64,000 bases of DNA, from positions 7,926,213 to 7,990,212 of the forward strand of contig OZ234493.1 in the NCBI GenBank assembly GCA_965153455.1, given 5' to 3'. The position numbers and the translations under genes were made by a program. Shown in pieces: positions 36,201 through 49,500 of the stretch. How positions within the stretch are numbered: position 1 is the first letter of the stretch; every line of letters starts with the position of its first letter. This DNA comes from Sphagnum compactum (lineage: Eukaryota; Bryophyta; Sphagnopsida; Sphagnales). The notes beneath the pieces are model-generated. The model worked only from the letters and a program-made list of their open reading frames with translations. It had not been told where the DNA came from and did no database searches.

Positions 36201-37600
36201 GAATCATTTCATTTATTGTCCATTCCATGACTTGGTAGACTAGGTACTTATATAGAGTTGCAAGTGGTAGTCTAGACATGTTTACAGAATCACAAGGCAA
36301 CTTAAATTAGGTGCTTTTATAGAGGTACTAGCACTTGTAGTCCTTATCTTTGAATATTGTGTTGTCTTTATGAATTTTAAATGGAAGTAAATGTTGTTGA
36401 AGCTATGCTTGTAAGGTTATTTGACTCCTTGTCAATTGTAGGAATTATTTACTAAATGAATTATTATTTTTATGCCTCATTTCTAATTACTCATTTCTAG
36501 CAACATCCATTTGGAGAGTATGTTGGGTCCTTACATAATACCATCAAATGCTTCCATAAGTTAAGTATCATTTATTCAAAGCAAGAAAAAATCTTACCAA
36601 ATAACTTGGTGCTTGGGTGCAAGCAAGGTAAACTAGACAACTCATTGCTCCTTGTCTCAAAAAAATATTACATGTAGCCACGAAAAACATTAATGTATTG
36701 AAAGTAGAATTTTGTTTCTTTACAATAATTAACATGATGATAATCTTTCATTTTATGTTTAAAATGTTGAAAACCCCATCTTGGAAGTAAAATTAAGTAG
36801 AAGTTTTAAAAATATTTCTACTTGCACAAAATGTCTGATCTTACCAAATGGGCTACATGTAAATGAAATATTGATTAAAAAAAAATATCAACTTAGTAGA
36901 GCCCTAAAAAATACTTATGTAGTATCAAATTATGAATTTTATAATCATAATATATCAAAGTTTTAATATGAAATAGGTTTGAACACCATTTTGACCCAAT
37001 TAGTTTCAAATGTACTTTCAACTTACTTTTATGATACTAAAGTTATTCAAATTTTGTATCCAACTTTACATAAACTAAATGTAGGGTCCTATGGTTCTAT
37101 ATTTTTACTTCAAAATATTTTGAAGCTACTTTTTTGTGTCCATATCAAAAATTGTTCCATTTTTGAATTGGACTTTGGGCCGATTTTTTTTTCTTGTCTA
37201 CTTTACCTTGCTAACACCCACTTACATCAAGTGCATTGTCTTTATGAATTTTTTCTTGTAAGTAGATTGTCCTTTTTAAGAGGTCAATGTCTTCACTAAA
37301 TGAATGATTGCTTGTATGATACTTTAATAATTGTTTTTTTCTAATAGGAACCATTTGGAGAGCAAGTTGGGTCCTTACATCATACCGTTAGGTGCTTCCA
37401 CAAAACAATAAACATTTATTTCAAAGTAAGTAAAGCTCGTTAGCCACCTTTGGCACTTACTTCAAGTGCATCATCCTTATGAATTCCTTGAATGTAAGTG
37501 CATTATCCTTTTTAAGGAGGTCAATGTCTTTATGACTTCTTGTATGACTCCTTGCGAATTTAACATTCATGTTTTATTGTTATGTAGTAGATTATTTCTA
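36200..37600. repeat. Degenerate long-period direct repeats
   Basis: CATTTGGAGAG...GTTGGGTCCTTACAT occurs at about 36510 and again at about 37349 (839 bp apart). CTTTATGAATTT...AGTAGATTGTCCTTTTTAAG and the following GGTCAATGTCTT recur with changes at 37219-37293 and 37459-37532 (about 240 bp apart). The segment 36950-37235 is also copy B of the dispersed repeat at 6940-7260. No coding potential seen. Confidence 0.55.
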
Positions 37601-37609
37601 TGAAAATGA

Positions 37610-37995
37610 AGCCTTGGTTGCTTTGTATTAAAAAGAATTTTTTATTCAAGTTGTATTAAAAGGTTGTAAACATATGTGAAGGTGAACAAACATTTGGCTT
37701 GTATATGACTAACCTACAACTAACAAATAACTTGATTATGACTAAAGCATTCACTATTAATAAATGAACATTAACTTGTTTATGAGTAACAATTATCACA
37801 TGTTTATTTAGGAGCTATTGCATTGTGCTTCTACAAAATACCAAAAAGAAGGACAAAGGTTTGATGCCAACATTTAAAATTACAATTCAAGAAATACCAA
37901 AAACATCAAGCATACCCACCAATAAAGTAAATCATATAAGACACTCCAACACTTCAAACCACATTCTTAAAAAGGGTCCCCAATTCCACCTCTAC
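37610..37995. other. Flank of the TNP2 relic
   Basis: Short stretch without an assignable gene. It may be further decayed CACTA transposase sequence, but the frames are not clear enough to say. Confidence 0.35.
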
Positions 37996-37999
37996 CACC

Positions 38000-39640
38000 C
38001 AATTCTAGCCAAGATTACAAGTGATAGTTTTGGGTCCATAATATGTTTCTACTTGCCCATCAAAATGATCTTTTATTCTTGTTGTCTTCACATGGGTGCC
38101 CTTATGGAAACCATTTACATGTTCCAATGTAGGTTTGTTTCTCTAGCTCCACTAAGTGTTCCATCCTAAACTCTGACCCACATATTGGACATGCAACAAA
38201 TCCTTGATCTATAGCCCTTGCAATTGTCCCATATCCAAGGAAATTGTGGATGGTCTAAATCAATGTACCTTTCAATGTAAATGACATAAAGCCCAAGGGT
38301 TTTCACATTGTATACTAAAACTCCAATCCAAAGTTATTGAAGCTCCTTGACTAATGGTTGTAAATAAACATCAAAGCAATCATATGTGATAAATTCCTTC
38401 CTTGGAATCAATAATGTGAAGATGATGAAAAAAAATTAGTTGTCAACCAAGGAAATAAATTGTAATTTAACAACATGGCAAGCCATGTGGACCATGTTGA
38501 ACAAATTGACTTGAATGAGTTGACCCCATTTGTAGTAAGAATTAACTGCACATTCTATGGATCTAATGCAAAATCAAGGAACTTTTGCTAAATTTGTTCC
38601 GAAGCCTTTGAGTCACATGGATGCCTCACAATGACATCTATACTATTATTCTATGAATGCCACAACATTAATTCATACATTGCGAGTGTCCAAAATAGTC
38701 GTCGAAGTCTAGCGATTATAGGAAAATTGCAAAACACTTTCATAGGCAACACCTTGTTTATAATACCCTTGTATTGAACACTTCCACATTTTGGACAACT
38801 GACATCACCATTATGATCCCTTTGAAACAAGACACACCTTTTGGCACATGCATGAATGTTCTCATAATTTACTTTAGATTTTTGTGTCAAAACCCTTGCA
38901 ACATTGTCATTAGATGCCACACAATTGGGTTCATGAAGCAAATGACGTTGTAAGAGTGCAAATAGCTCACATGCAAATTTATTGTCGACTCCGTGTACTA
39001 TGCACAAGTTCATAAGAAGTATTGTTGTTACCACCTTTGTGCACTTGGCCTATGTACAATTCCTTCATGGCATCCCCCAAAGCCATTGGATCAAAATTAT
39101 GTTTTTGGTCTTCAAGATCAAAAGATGCATCTCCCAAAGTTTGTTGGCCCTCACTATCAAAAGGAACCCCTCCATCAGCATTTCTGTCATCTTCACGTTC
39201 CTTCCTTAAATTGTAATCCATCAACCACCCTAAAAGCTTCTTTCACAACATTCAAAGCTTTAGCTTCCAATGCCATTAGATGTATGCAACTACAATAACT
39301 TGCATATCAACAACAAAATCAAGCTCCTAGGCCTGTTGTCTTTTGGAACCCTAAAATCCTCCTTTTGTATTCTTTGTTTAACAAGACACTACTACTTCAA
39401 CCTTTCCAAACTTTAAACCTAGGATCCCTTACATTATAGATAAATTGTTCCCTTACATTTGTAATTGTGTATAAGAAATGTCTTTTGCATTTGGTGCAAG
39501 GAGAATGTAGACGTCTCAACTTGTAAAATTTGGCCCATTGTTCTTCCTTAACCCAAAGCTTATCATGTCAATGTTGTTGCCTTTATAAATACCAAGAATG
39601 CAATCTCCTTACATCATCCAAAACACTTTGCAAGACAAAG
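38000..39640 (-). pseudogene. CACTA (En/Spm) TNP2-type transposase relic
   Basis: From high to low coordinates the minus strand reads in transposase order. 39380-39530 gives LHSPCTKCKRHFLY, as in the N-terminal transposase-associated domain. 38651-39034 gives VNYENIHACAKRCVLF, CPKCGSVQYKG and then PIIARLRRLF and LMLWHS, matching the TNP2 pattern (YE.IHAC..DCVLF, CP.CG, PRL.RLF, MRWH). 38170-38300 gives DVYLQPLVKELQ and a CPICGSEF zinc-binding pair. Near 38.1 kb comes YIGTCKWFP-stop-GHPC, the family's YMGHRRFLP..H region. Multiple stops and frameshifts make it non-functional. It lies just outside the complete CACTA element that starts at 39849, so it belonged to a different, older element. Confidence 0.85.
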
Positions 39641-40119
39641 GCCATTATAGAAAAATATGTTGTCTCAAACTAATAAACTAAAAATAGGTACATTCACAAA
39701 GATAGGAGCCATAGGAATTGTAATTAATGTTTTGTTTTTCATGTTTTTGTGTCAAAAATTATATTAATATTGCACATTTCTTTTATATGTTTTGATGATA
39801 ATGTTCTTAATATATTGTGGAAACATGTGCAATAATTTGAAATGAATACACTACTAGAAATCTTGTCATTTGCAACTAGTCACTATGCAACTGGCATGCA
39901 ACTGGTTGTCGTTTGTAACTATCTTGGTCATGTTTGCAATTACAAAATTGGTATTGTATAATTTTTGGGCCATATGGTTGTTTGTGCAACTAACATGCAA
40001 CTAAATGTGTATAACATGGACACGTGTCATAAAAATAATGGCCCAAACTTATACATACTTAAATACTATACTTAATATATCTACATAGGCTATATATAAT
40101 AGTATTATGTACCTCTAGT

Positions 40120-40510
40120 ACTAAGGTTAACCCCATGCTAACTTAGGCTAGTCTAAACTAACCTAGGTTAAATAAACAAAAAAATTAAACTAACCATGGC
40201 TAAATTTATTAGATTAAATCGATTATGGTTAAATTAAATTAATTTAAATTAACTAGGGCTAAATTAAGTTAGGCCAAACAAATTATGGCTAAATCAAGTT
40301 AGGCTAAATTAAATTAAACTATATTTATTATGGCTAAACTAAATTAAATTAGGATAAAATAAATATGGTTAAATTAAATTATGCTAAAATATTTATGTCT
40401 AAATTAAATTAGGCTAAAATTGACAATGGTTAAATTAAGTTAGGTTAACCTAATTATTGTTGAATTAAATTATGTTAAAGTAAGTTAGATTAAACCATGG
40501 TTTAAATATG
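40120..40510. repeat. Degenerate GGCTAAATTAAATTA-type tandem repeat
   Basis: Inside the CACTA element, words such as TTAGGCTAAATTAAATTA and TTATGGCTAAA recur roughly every 20-25 bases with many substitutions. Confidence 0.7.
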
Positions 40511-40914
40511 TTTGACATTATTTTATTTTGGAATATTTTTTCAAAAAATGTACATTTGATTAAACAAAAAATTATTCAAAATCAATTAATATGATAATAT
40601 TTTAAAAATTATTATAAATAACCATAATTATTAATTAAATTTCATTATAATTATAGTGATAATCAATTATATATAATTAATCAATAGGTATTATATATTT
40701 AAATTTTATTATTTATTTTAAAATATTAATGTAAATAGGCTACACTAATTAACCTACAAGTATATAAACATCCTAAGCAATTATTAATTTAAACTATATA
40801 ATAATATTAAAATCATATTTTCAACAAGTATTCATAATTATTTAATATCCTATAATCACCTTTGAAGTGTAAAAGAAAAGGAGTAATGAAAAACTAACAA
40901 GAAGAAAAATAAGA

Positions 40915-41280
40915 AAAATAAACTTTCCAAGTTATAAAATGTTTTGTTTTTTGTTTTTTTTCTTACGACCCCTCCTACTTTCAAAGCTCATAACTTTCTT
41001 ATTTTTTATTCATTTTAAACGATTTAAAGTGTTGTAGGAGCGCCATCTGAAGTCCTACAAATCACATTTGAACTCTAATAGCAAAAAAACAACATAAAAT
41101 GAACTTTCTAGGTGTTTAAGAACCGGCCTCAATAGTTTTTTTTTTGAGTTTTTTGACCCCCTTTACTTTGAGGGGCCATAACTTTCTCATTTCTAATCTG
41201 TTTTCAACGATTTTTAGTGTGTTAGATGCGCCAAGAGGAGGGCTTCAAGTTTTGTTTGGACACCAAAAGCAACAGAGCCC
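40915..41280 (+). repeat. Two ~183-bp tandem units within the CACTA element
   Basis: Unit 1 (40915-41096) and unit 2 (41097-41280) share AACTTTC, GACCCC, CTTTCAAAGCTCATAACTTT or its variant, TTTTNAACGATTT, TAGTGTGTTAG and GATGCGCCA or variants. The same block order in reverse appears three times at 8394-8885. Confidence 0.75.
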
Positions 41281-42169
41281 TCCCCTGGCTGTTATACTTT
41301 AATACAGTAGTTGCATCTAATGTGCAACTAGGCTGGTCCATGAGGTTTGCAATGGAATGTATTAACTCATATCTTTTGGCTTCCAATTCTATTTGGTTCA
41401 GTATATAAGTAGGAGCAATAGTTATGTTGAAACCAAATATCAAGTGCCATTGGGGATGAGTAAATGAAAAAAGTTTGACCTTTATGAAATGGTCAAACCT
41501 AAAAATAAAATCGGATTATTTTAAACCTATTTATATAACCTAAACCTAGCTATTTTTCAACCTACTTACATACCTAAATAAATTTAACTTACTTAATAGG
41601 GTTTAATTATTATCTACCTACCTAGGCACCACGTGTCAACATCTTATTAGCCATAGATTTCATGAATTAATATTTTTAAAATTAAAAATAGGTGGGCCTT
41701 GATTGCCACATGTCACCATATAATTGGTGTTAAAAATATTGAACACGTGTCAAATAGTCAATGAACGTTCCATGGTGTGCCACGTGTCATCATCCTAATG
41801 GCAAAAACTTTAATGATTGAGATTAATCCAATGAATTTTTAATTTTGAAAACAAAAAAAAGTTAAATAATGACACGTGTTCACAAGCTAGTTGTCTAATT
41901 TTTAAACATGTGTCATGTTTTGATTAGTTGCATGTAGTTGCAAAGAAAGTTGCACATAAGGTGCAACTATACTGGATTGGTATGTATGTATGAACATGTA
42001 TACTAACATCGTATATACATGTTGCATACATAGTGTCACATGCAACTGCATGTCATGTGCAACTTGTCTTAGGCAACTGCACAAATTTGCAGTTGCATGT
42101 GTCGCATGCAACTAAATTTCAGTTGCAAACGACAGTTGCAAAACCCAAAATTTCTAGTAGTGATATAAT

Positions 42170-44870
42170 GAAATTTGAATTCTCAATAACATTGATTAAT
42201 CATTGTAACTAGTGTTTTATAATGTTTTTACTGCTTGAAAAAACTCACAAATGATTATAAAAGGACTTGAAAATGACATAATTTTGGAGAGACTCTTAAA
42301 ACACATATTCACATAATAATTTAATGTAACATATTTTTGAGTCAAAAGGAAATTTTTATGACTTTTTGCAACTTACAAATGGAATATTCTTAGTATATAC
42401 CAATAATCTTTCACAATAAACAGTCACCAAAGTCCTTACTAAGGGTGCACCCTTGGTTTCTTATTTTGTGAATGTGCCCAAACCACTTCTGATCTAATTA
42501 GAGAAGGTAATAAGGTTATCAAAAATTATTCAAATTAGACCATTTATCACTACATTTGGTAATATTTAGGATCTATATTGTAGCTAATGAACTTTGGTTA
42601 TAAAAGTTCCAACTTTCGACAAAATTGCCTTTTTTCCATGAATGCCAAAACCTATGAGCAAAAATATAAATTTGTTCTAAAATCACCAATAACCATAATC
42701 ATTATTGTTACGGTTTTTAATTATTCCAAGTATATTGTTGCTAGATGTTGCCCTTCCACCACTTACTTATACCCCTCTCATTTTTGCAAGTGAAAGTGCA
42801 TGCAAATCATAAGAAACAATGCAAGTGTTCTTGTTTAATTCTTGCAACTATGTAATAAAACAAATCCCAATAAGATGATCACTGAGTCAAAAACCTAAAT
42901 TGTGGCCAAACATGGAATATGAAAATTGACTTCAATGTGCTATTCATGATTTGGATGTCTTTGACAAAACCTCCAACAAAGCCTCCAACATTTGTTGTAC
43001 ATTCACAATGGGTACCCAACGATTGTTACTGCCACTTGTGGTAACCAACATAACAACAAACATAGTCAATATTGCAATATATAGATCCTTGATTGGCTGA
43101 ATTTTCAATATTCCAGGTCAAATGTAGTTCAAAATCCCAAAATTAAGCAAAAATGCATAGAAAGCTCCCATTGCCACATATTGCCACTTATGGCATCAAT
43201 GAAGAAATAGAATAAGTTTGGATACGTTGCATTAATCCCTATAAAACCAAAGAAATTTTGTCAACTAGTAAATCCCACATAACTAGACTGATGTGCCATG
43301 ATTAAAGTTTTGTGTATAATTTCAGCATGGTTGATTGTTGCATGTTGGAAAGAATGTTGTAAAATTTTGTTGAACATATGTGTAGTTACATTCTAAGTAA
43401 CACATTTTAGGTCAAAAAAACGTCAATATGGATGAATGTGATGATTTGTCATCACAATGGATCGATAAATCCATATTCATGGGGGTTTAGGTTTTCTTTT
43501 AGTATGAAGAATTTTAGGGAGTATTGGGTAGTGGGGCACATCGCACACTGCTTGTAGGATGCACAAGTTAAAGGATACAACTTCAATTGACCTAATGAAT
43601 TTGTTAACACGATTGTGCCAATTTCTTCACATGAGAAATGTGCATATGAGCTTGACAAAGATGCAGATGTTGCTCCACTTGCAATTTGTTGAAGCTTCTA
43701 AAAGGTGCAACAAATAACTTGTATGTGTTTGATATTTGTCAATGTGTGTAATGAATAGCACATGACACAAGTTTAGATTTTGGTGTGACGTTTTGAATTT
43801 CATGCTATAATGTCAATAATTGCATCCTTTTTCCTTTCTATATTTGTGAAAAGTTTTCTTTAAAATTATTTCCAATCTATGTGTTCAAACTTTCAATGTT
43901 TGCTCTTTCGTATCTAATTTGTACAATAATGTCATTGATGAAGATGATTTGGTTCATGTCCTATACTATGGTCTAGATCATCTCCTCGTTGTAGACAATC
44001 ACATTGTGAATAAATTCATGTACAAGCCTTTCTTGAATTGGTCCATTTCTAGCCCCATGAAGTTGTCGACTCCAATTTTTTGAACCCATTGCACATCCTT
44101 GGTCCTTACCCATTGCTTGTACATGTGCATTTCTTGGAGAATCAAAGAGTTCCCCACCATGTTTCCTTTTTTCTTTGGATGTGGGAGTTTTCAACTATTC
44201 CCTATTTCTTGGCACTTTTCATTTTCGCTACTATAAGAACTATAATCAAGACCTACATGAACTACAATGTTCATCTATAGTGCAAGTTTCATATCTTCTA
44301 TCATTTCCCACAAAATCATGAGACGTATTACATTAACACATAAAACACAAGAAATGTAGAGAGTACAAGATGAAAGGTGAAGTGTATAAAAACATAATGA
44401 ACAAGGAGAACTTCTTTGTTGCATTTTAAAAGTTTGGGTTTTAGCAAAGGACTTGAGAATGCATGTTTATTGCCAAAACATTGTGGATTCTTGAAATGTG
44501 ATGTTTATTGGATCCCTTTAATCATAAATGGGAGTGTAATTGACAATTCATTATTCCATTGGGTTTCACCTTGTGTGTCCAATGGTGATATTTCGATTAC
44601 CAAGTTATGAATGGCATCGACCAAACAATAATTGGCGACAAATTTACTCCTTTAAAAAAATGTATAGTCTCCTTTGATAGTTTATTGGTACAATGTGATG
44701 TTGCCAAATCAACTATGGAAGCTACCAAAGCAAGGTCTTGTGGGTCTCCTACCAAATCCTTTTCTTCTATTGAATTTTTTTCTTCAGGTCATATCTTTTT
44801 CATTACTACTTGGTTTATCAAATCAATTATAGATTCTTGATATTCTTGAACCCCTTCACCAATCGATCTT
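42170..44870. other. AT-rich intergenic DNA
   Basis: Open frames at 43452-43658 (-), 43973-44194 (-) and 44416-44840 (+) show no recognised domain. The part nearest 44.9 kb may be the far 3' end of the gypsy relic that follows. Confidence 0.45.
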
Positions 44871-44879
44871 CCAATGCTT

Positions 44880-46520
44880 TGAAAGTTTCTTCATTCATTT
44901 GGTAGGATTTAAGTTATTGACGTTGACTAAAAATCGGTTAGGGTCAAATTTATCTATTTGGACGAGGAATATAGTATTGTTTCGTAAATAATAATAAATT
45001 TAGTAATGTGAACCACATATTTTTGAACTGTCTTGGGTGAAATTGTTTCCTTTTGGGAAACCAAAACACATAATTTCTCAAGGAAAAATTATTTTCCTTG
45101 TAATGATTGGCAACCTAAATGGCATGGTTCCATTGTTTCTAATTAGAAGTAACAATTGCCTCCTCTTTATTTGAATCTAGCTTTTTGAATTCAGTAAATC
45201 TAGATGTTAGGACTTTAATGGGACGTTTGATTGAAAAGTTTGTACCTAAAACAAAGTAGGTAAAAGGTATTTGGTAGGCATGAATGGATAAAGTCCATAA
45301 TAAACTAAAATGGAATGTGGCCAATAGTCACCTTAAACACAATTCAGTAAGTGGAAAGGACAATGTATAGATGTTCATCCCAATTGTTGCATTTATCATT
45401 GACGAGTAATTGTCAAAGCTCCAATTACTTTGTTTATGGACTCCACCTACCTATTACCTGAGGATAATGGAAGAGCTTGTGTGTCAAAATAAAAAATGAG
45501 TAGTCAAGATCAATAATGAAATGAACTTCTTGGTCATTTACCAAAGGAAATGGACATCCAAATCTTGTGAAACTACATTCATAAATGAATTTTGTAGTCA
45601 TAGTAGCAATGTTGGTCCTTAAGGCTTTCACTTCTGCCCATTTGGTGGCCATAGTTGGTAATCATCAACATGTACTTGTTACAATATGCCTACCCACTAG
45701 TTTAATTGGCCCTATGAAATCCAATGCCCATTTCATGAAAGGTTATTCAAAGAGCATAATGATGAATTTAACCATGTTTGAGGTGAAGATTATTTATCTT
45801 CTAACAATCATCATGGATTTCACAATAGTTGTGAATGTCCTTATAAAGTGTGGGCCACCAATATTTGGCATCCAAAAAATTTCAGTTGGTGATGTTCACC
45901 AAAAAATGTCCACCAACACCATGATGCATTTGCTACATGACCATTGTGTTTTAATAGGTTGGAGACATCGTTTGATCTTGTCCCATTCAATAAAGTTACC
46001 CATTACAAAGATTAAATGACAAAGGATCTAGGTCCTCTTTCATATTTGGTAATCATGATAAAACATCAACTATCGTATGTGATTTTCCTAGCTCGTAAAC
46101 TACTAAAATATCAAATTCCATGAACAAAAGAAGCCATTGGGTAATACAATTGGATACTTGTGGTTTTTGGATAAGTAAATCAAAGCCATATGATGACATA
46201 AAACACAAATTTGTTGCTAAGGAGGTAATGCTAAAATTCATGCAAGGCATATACCATTGCCAATGTTTCTTGTTCAATAATGGTGTACTTTCACTTGGCA
46301 TTGTTGAATAATCACAATGCATAACTTATGGGTTGGTTGCATTTGCCACAAGTAATATTTTCTCTAACATTGCTTGCATAATGAAATTGGACGCATCGAT
46401 GTGTACATCAAGTTTGAAATCTCAACATGGTGTAATAAAAATCAGTGCATTCATGTTTTGGTTTTTGATAGTTTCCTTCACATCTTGACTAGTAAGTACT
46501 AATATCTACAAAGTTTCTAT
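44880..46520 (-). mobile_element. Ty3/gypsy retrotransposon relic (RT end, RNase H, integrase)
   Basis: Reading the minus strand from 46.52 kb downward: DVHIDASNF (RT/RNase H boundary), then 46053-46322 with KPQVSNCITQWLLLFMEFD and GKSHTIVDVLS (RNase H). The integrase zinc-binding region follows near 45.96-45.80 kb (HHGVGGHF, YWWPTLYKDIHNYC). The integrase core at 45434-45652 has [11 protein letters not shown] and [13 protein letters not shown]. Then 45139-45324 has LLWTLSIHAY and PFTYFVLG, and near 45.1-44.9 kb NYVFWFPKR and VQIDKFDPNRFLVNVN, the C-terminal region. The domain order is normal for gypsy. Frames are broken by stops and shifts. No long terminal repeats were located. It is a decayed, inactive copy in the opposite orientation to the relic at 27.5 kb. 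Confidence 0.88.
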
Positions 46521-46529
46521 ATTGGAATA

Positions 46530-49500
46530 TTTTTGCAACAAAATTTGTGCTCCAAAATTTATATTTTGAATTTTATAGAAAGAAGTACAAAAGTTTCGAT
46601 AATTCATAATTATAACAACTATTATGTACTTCTTACACACATTTCCTTGTCAAACATCACATATTGCATCAATGTGCTTCATATTTTAAAACAAAATAAA
46701 AATCATTGTCGTATCTTTGAACTTTTTTTTCTCCTTTTCCTACAACTTTACATCTGTCCCATGTACCATCTCTCACCATGTACAATCTTTCCATGTGAAA
46801 AAATAATTCAGATCTTCTATCAAACGTAATTCAAAATTTATTTAGTGACTACCTTAATTATGCCCTTAACAATTGTTCTAATTTTTCCCTTTACATTACC
46901 CTCCATGTATTTTTAAATTTATCTTCAAAATCCTTGAAATGTAAAACATTAAAATTATAAATGTTAAGACAACTTTTACACAAGTTATATATAGTATTTG
47001 TTCCCTATGATGTTGGCAAATCTATAGATGTCTGCATTGGACATTGTGCCTTTTATTATGGTTATGTTACCATAGGTTGTTGATGTTGGGTTATAGATTC
47101 AAGTTGAGTGTGCCCATTATCATCCTCCTCCCCATGTTTAACAATTCCTTTGCAGTTGTTGTCAAATATTTTATAAAAATTACAATTTCAAATGTTGTCA
47201 TGTATTCAATAGATTTTTGTTGTGAAGTCAGTGGTTATGTTGGATGTTGTACTTACACTTTTAGCAAAGTTTGTGGTTTTGTCGAAATTGTTGAAATTGA
47301 TATGCCACCATTTCCTCTTCATTGGTAACCTCCAATATGTAATTGCCACCTTTCATTTCCATTTAAGTTATGTGGTTTCTGCTGATACCAACCTTGGAGC
47401 TTCTCCATCAGGTTTCGTTTCGTATTCTTTTGGACTCCAAGACTATACATGAATTTAAGATATGATTCCTTGTAAGCCTTCATCTTTCTCTTGTAAAAAA
47501 TTTCATTAACACGATGATTTGCAAATATCTCCTCAATTTTTATAGCTCCAATATATCATGCACTAAGTTCCACCATGTATCCACATTTGTGGTTAGTGTG
47601 TCCATTACCTTTTGCTTCGTCATGAGGCTAGTGTACTGCATCTTCAATTCATCATACTCATGTAGTTTGTACTTAGAATAGTATGGCTCCAACATTTTTT
47701 TAACTTCTCCATAACGATTTACATCCAAATTGTATCATTATGTAGTGCCTTCATGGCTCGTTCCTAAGTGACCTTCATATGTTCTTTTCAACTATATTTC
47801 ATTATTATGTTGAACAAAATGTTGTGATTCTAGTTTCAATTGCTGAATATTTTTTTTCTTAATCAACCATTATATGGTTGAGTCCGGTGTTATCCTTCAA
47901 CAACATTTAACACTATGTTGCATCTTGATCTGCTATTTTTTAGCTCATAGTAGTTGTCATCTTGTTGTTTCAAATTTTGTAGCAATAATGTATCCCTCTC
48001 CACTTTGATATTTTCCTTTAATTTGTATCTCCATATTATTTTTCCTTTGATTTGCATTGAAAAACTCCATTTGTGCTTTGTTTATATTTTGTTAAATACT
48101 CTTTACGTTCCTTTATTGTCAACTTCTTCTTCTACACCTCTTATATATTGTTAACTACTACCTTAATTGGTTTTCTCTTGAATTGTAGTCTACAACTAAG
48201 TTGTCATTTGCAACTTATCTTGACTTTCTGAAGTAAATAACTAAAACATAAGTTGGCCAAAGTGAACCAACATGCACTAGTGTGCCAATGTAGGATATAT
48301 GCCATCAATTGAATGGTTTGTGAACAAGAAACATTTGTTAGTTACATATTCTTGTACCATATTTAACCATTGTGATTAGCTATGTACTAACTACTAACCA
48401 TTTGCATGCATGATCTACATGATTTTGTAGCCACCTAAATCCTTACATACTGAAGTGTTTGTTTGCATTTATGGGTATTATAAGTGGTACATTTAACATT
48501 GTTGATAGTGGATATTTGTTACCACTATTCATGGTTGCACATGACAAGTAGGTAAGTAGTGGATGTGGCAAGGCTACATGATAGACTAATAACATTGTTA
48601 TTGTTTAATGGTAATATCATAATAGTTAACTAATGTGTCAACATAATCTTCAAAATTTGAAGATTTTAATGTCTACTAACAAAAATAATTGATCATTTGG
48701 AAAACATAAATAGTTTACTAATCTTCACACATCCATTACAAATCCTTTCTTCTTCATGCATCCATTGCAAAACTCATTTTTTTGTTGCAAAGTTTTCTTC
48801 TTGCATGATGGAATTAGATGGTTTATCTTTGCCAATGGATTCAAAAAGAGTGAAAGAAAGAGCAAGAGAAAGAGGGTGAGGAGGGAGAGGAAGAGGAGGA
48901 AGTGATGGAACATAAAGCTACCAAAGGCATGGAAACTAAGGACATAGTGCAGTATTGGCACTCATCATATGTAAGCAAGATGACAATGCGACACAAAAGG
49001 GGTTGGTGGATCCAAGAGCACATATGGTTTCAATTGCACAAAAACAGAATAACATTTAAAGGAGCTTTAGAAGATTATGCATACAAGGATGCCAAGAAAT
49101 GGCAAGATGTGTAAAGATAAATATATGGAATAGGCTACACTTTGATAAAAAGGAAATATTTGATTATTGCAAATCAACTAGCAACAATACTATTATTGGG
49201 ATTGCATCATTAATGCACCATTGCAAGTTGAAGGAAATAATAACTATATTATCTTAGTCCCAAACAATGAAGAGTAGGAAGAACAAGATTCAACACAATC
49301 TTTTTGTTTGTTTATGGAGGACTCGTTAGGGGATGACTATGCACTAGAGCCACAAATGGATTATCATTCAAATGATCAACAAGCTGACTTTTCTCCAGCT
49401 CAAGTAAATGTTGTGAATCTTGATGATTATGTACATAGTATTTAACATGTTCCATCTTTTGCAAACTTTTTGGTGCCTATGCCACACAACCACCAATAAT

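Larger units (their letters stand above)
39849..42162. mobile_element. Complete non-autonomous CACTA DNA transposon
   Basis: The left end is CACTACTAGAAAT at 39849 and the right end its exact 13-bp complement ATTTCTAGTAGTG ending at 42162. Both sides are flanked by ATA (39846-39848 and 42163-42165), the 3-bp target duplication expected for this superfamily. Subterminal zones are packed with GCAACT/AGTTGC motifs at both ends (39870-40010 and 41930-42135), resembling TNPA-type binding arrays. The 2,314-bp element has no transposase. The interior holds a degenerate TTAGGCTAAATTAAA-type repeat (40120-40510), an AT-rich core, and two 183-bp units (40915-41280). Intact ends and target duplication amid decayed neighbours suggest it inserted later than most of the surrounding transposons. 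Mobility would need a transposase supplied elsewhere. Confidence 0.93.

Noticed and set aside
45585-46019. A 144-codon plus-strand frame as a gene
   Set aside because: It is antisense to the integrase region of the gypsy relic, which reads clearly on the minus strand.
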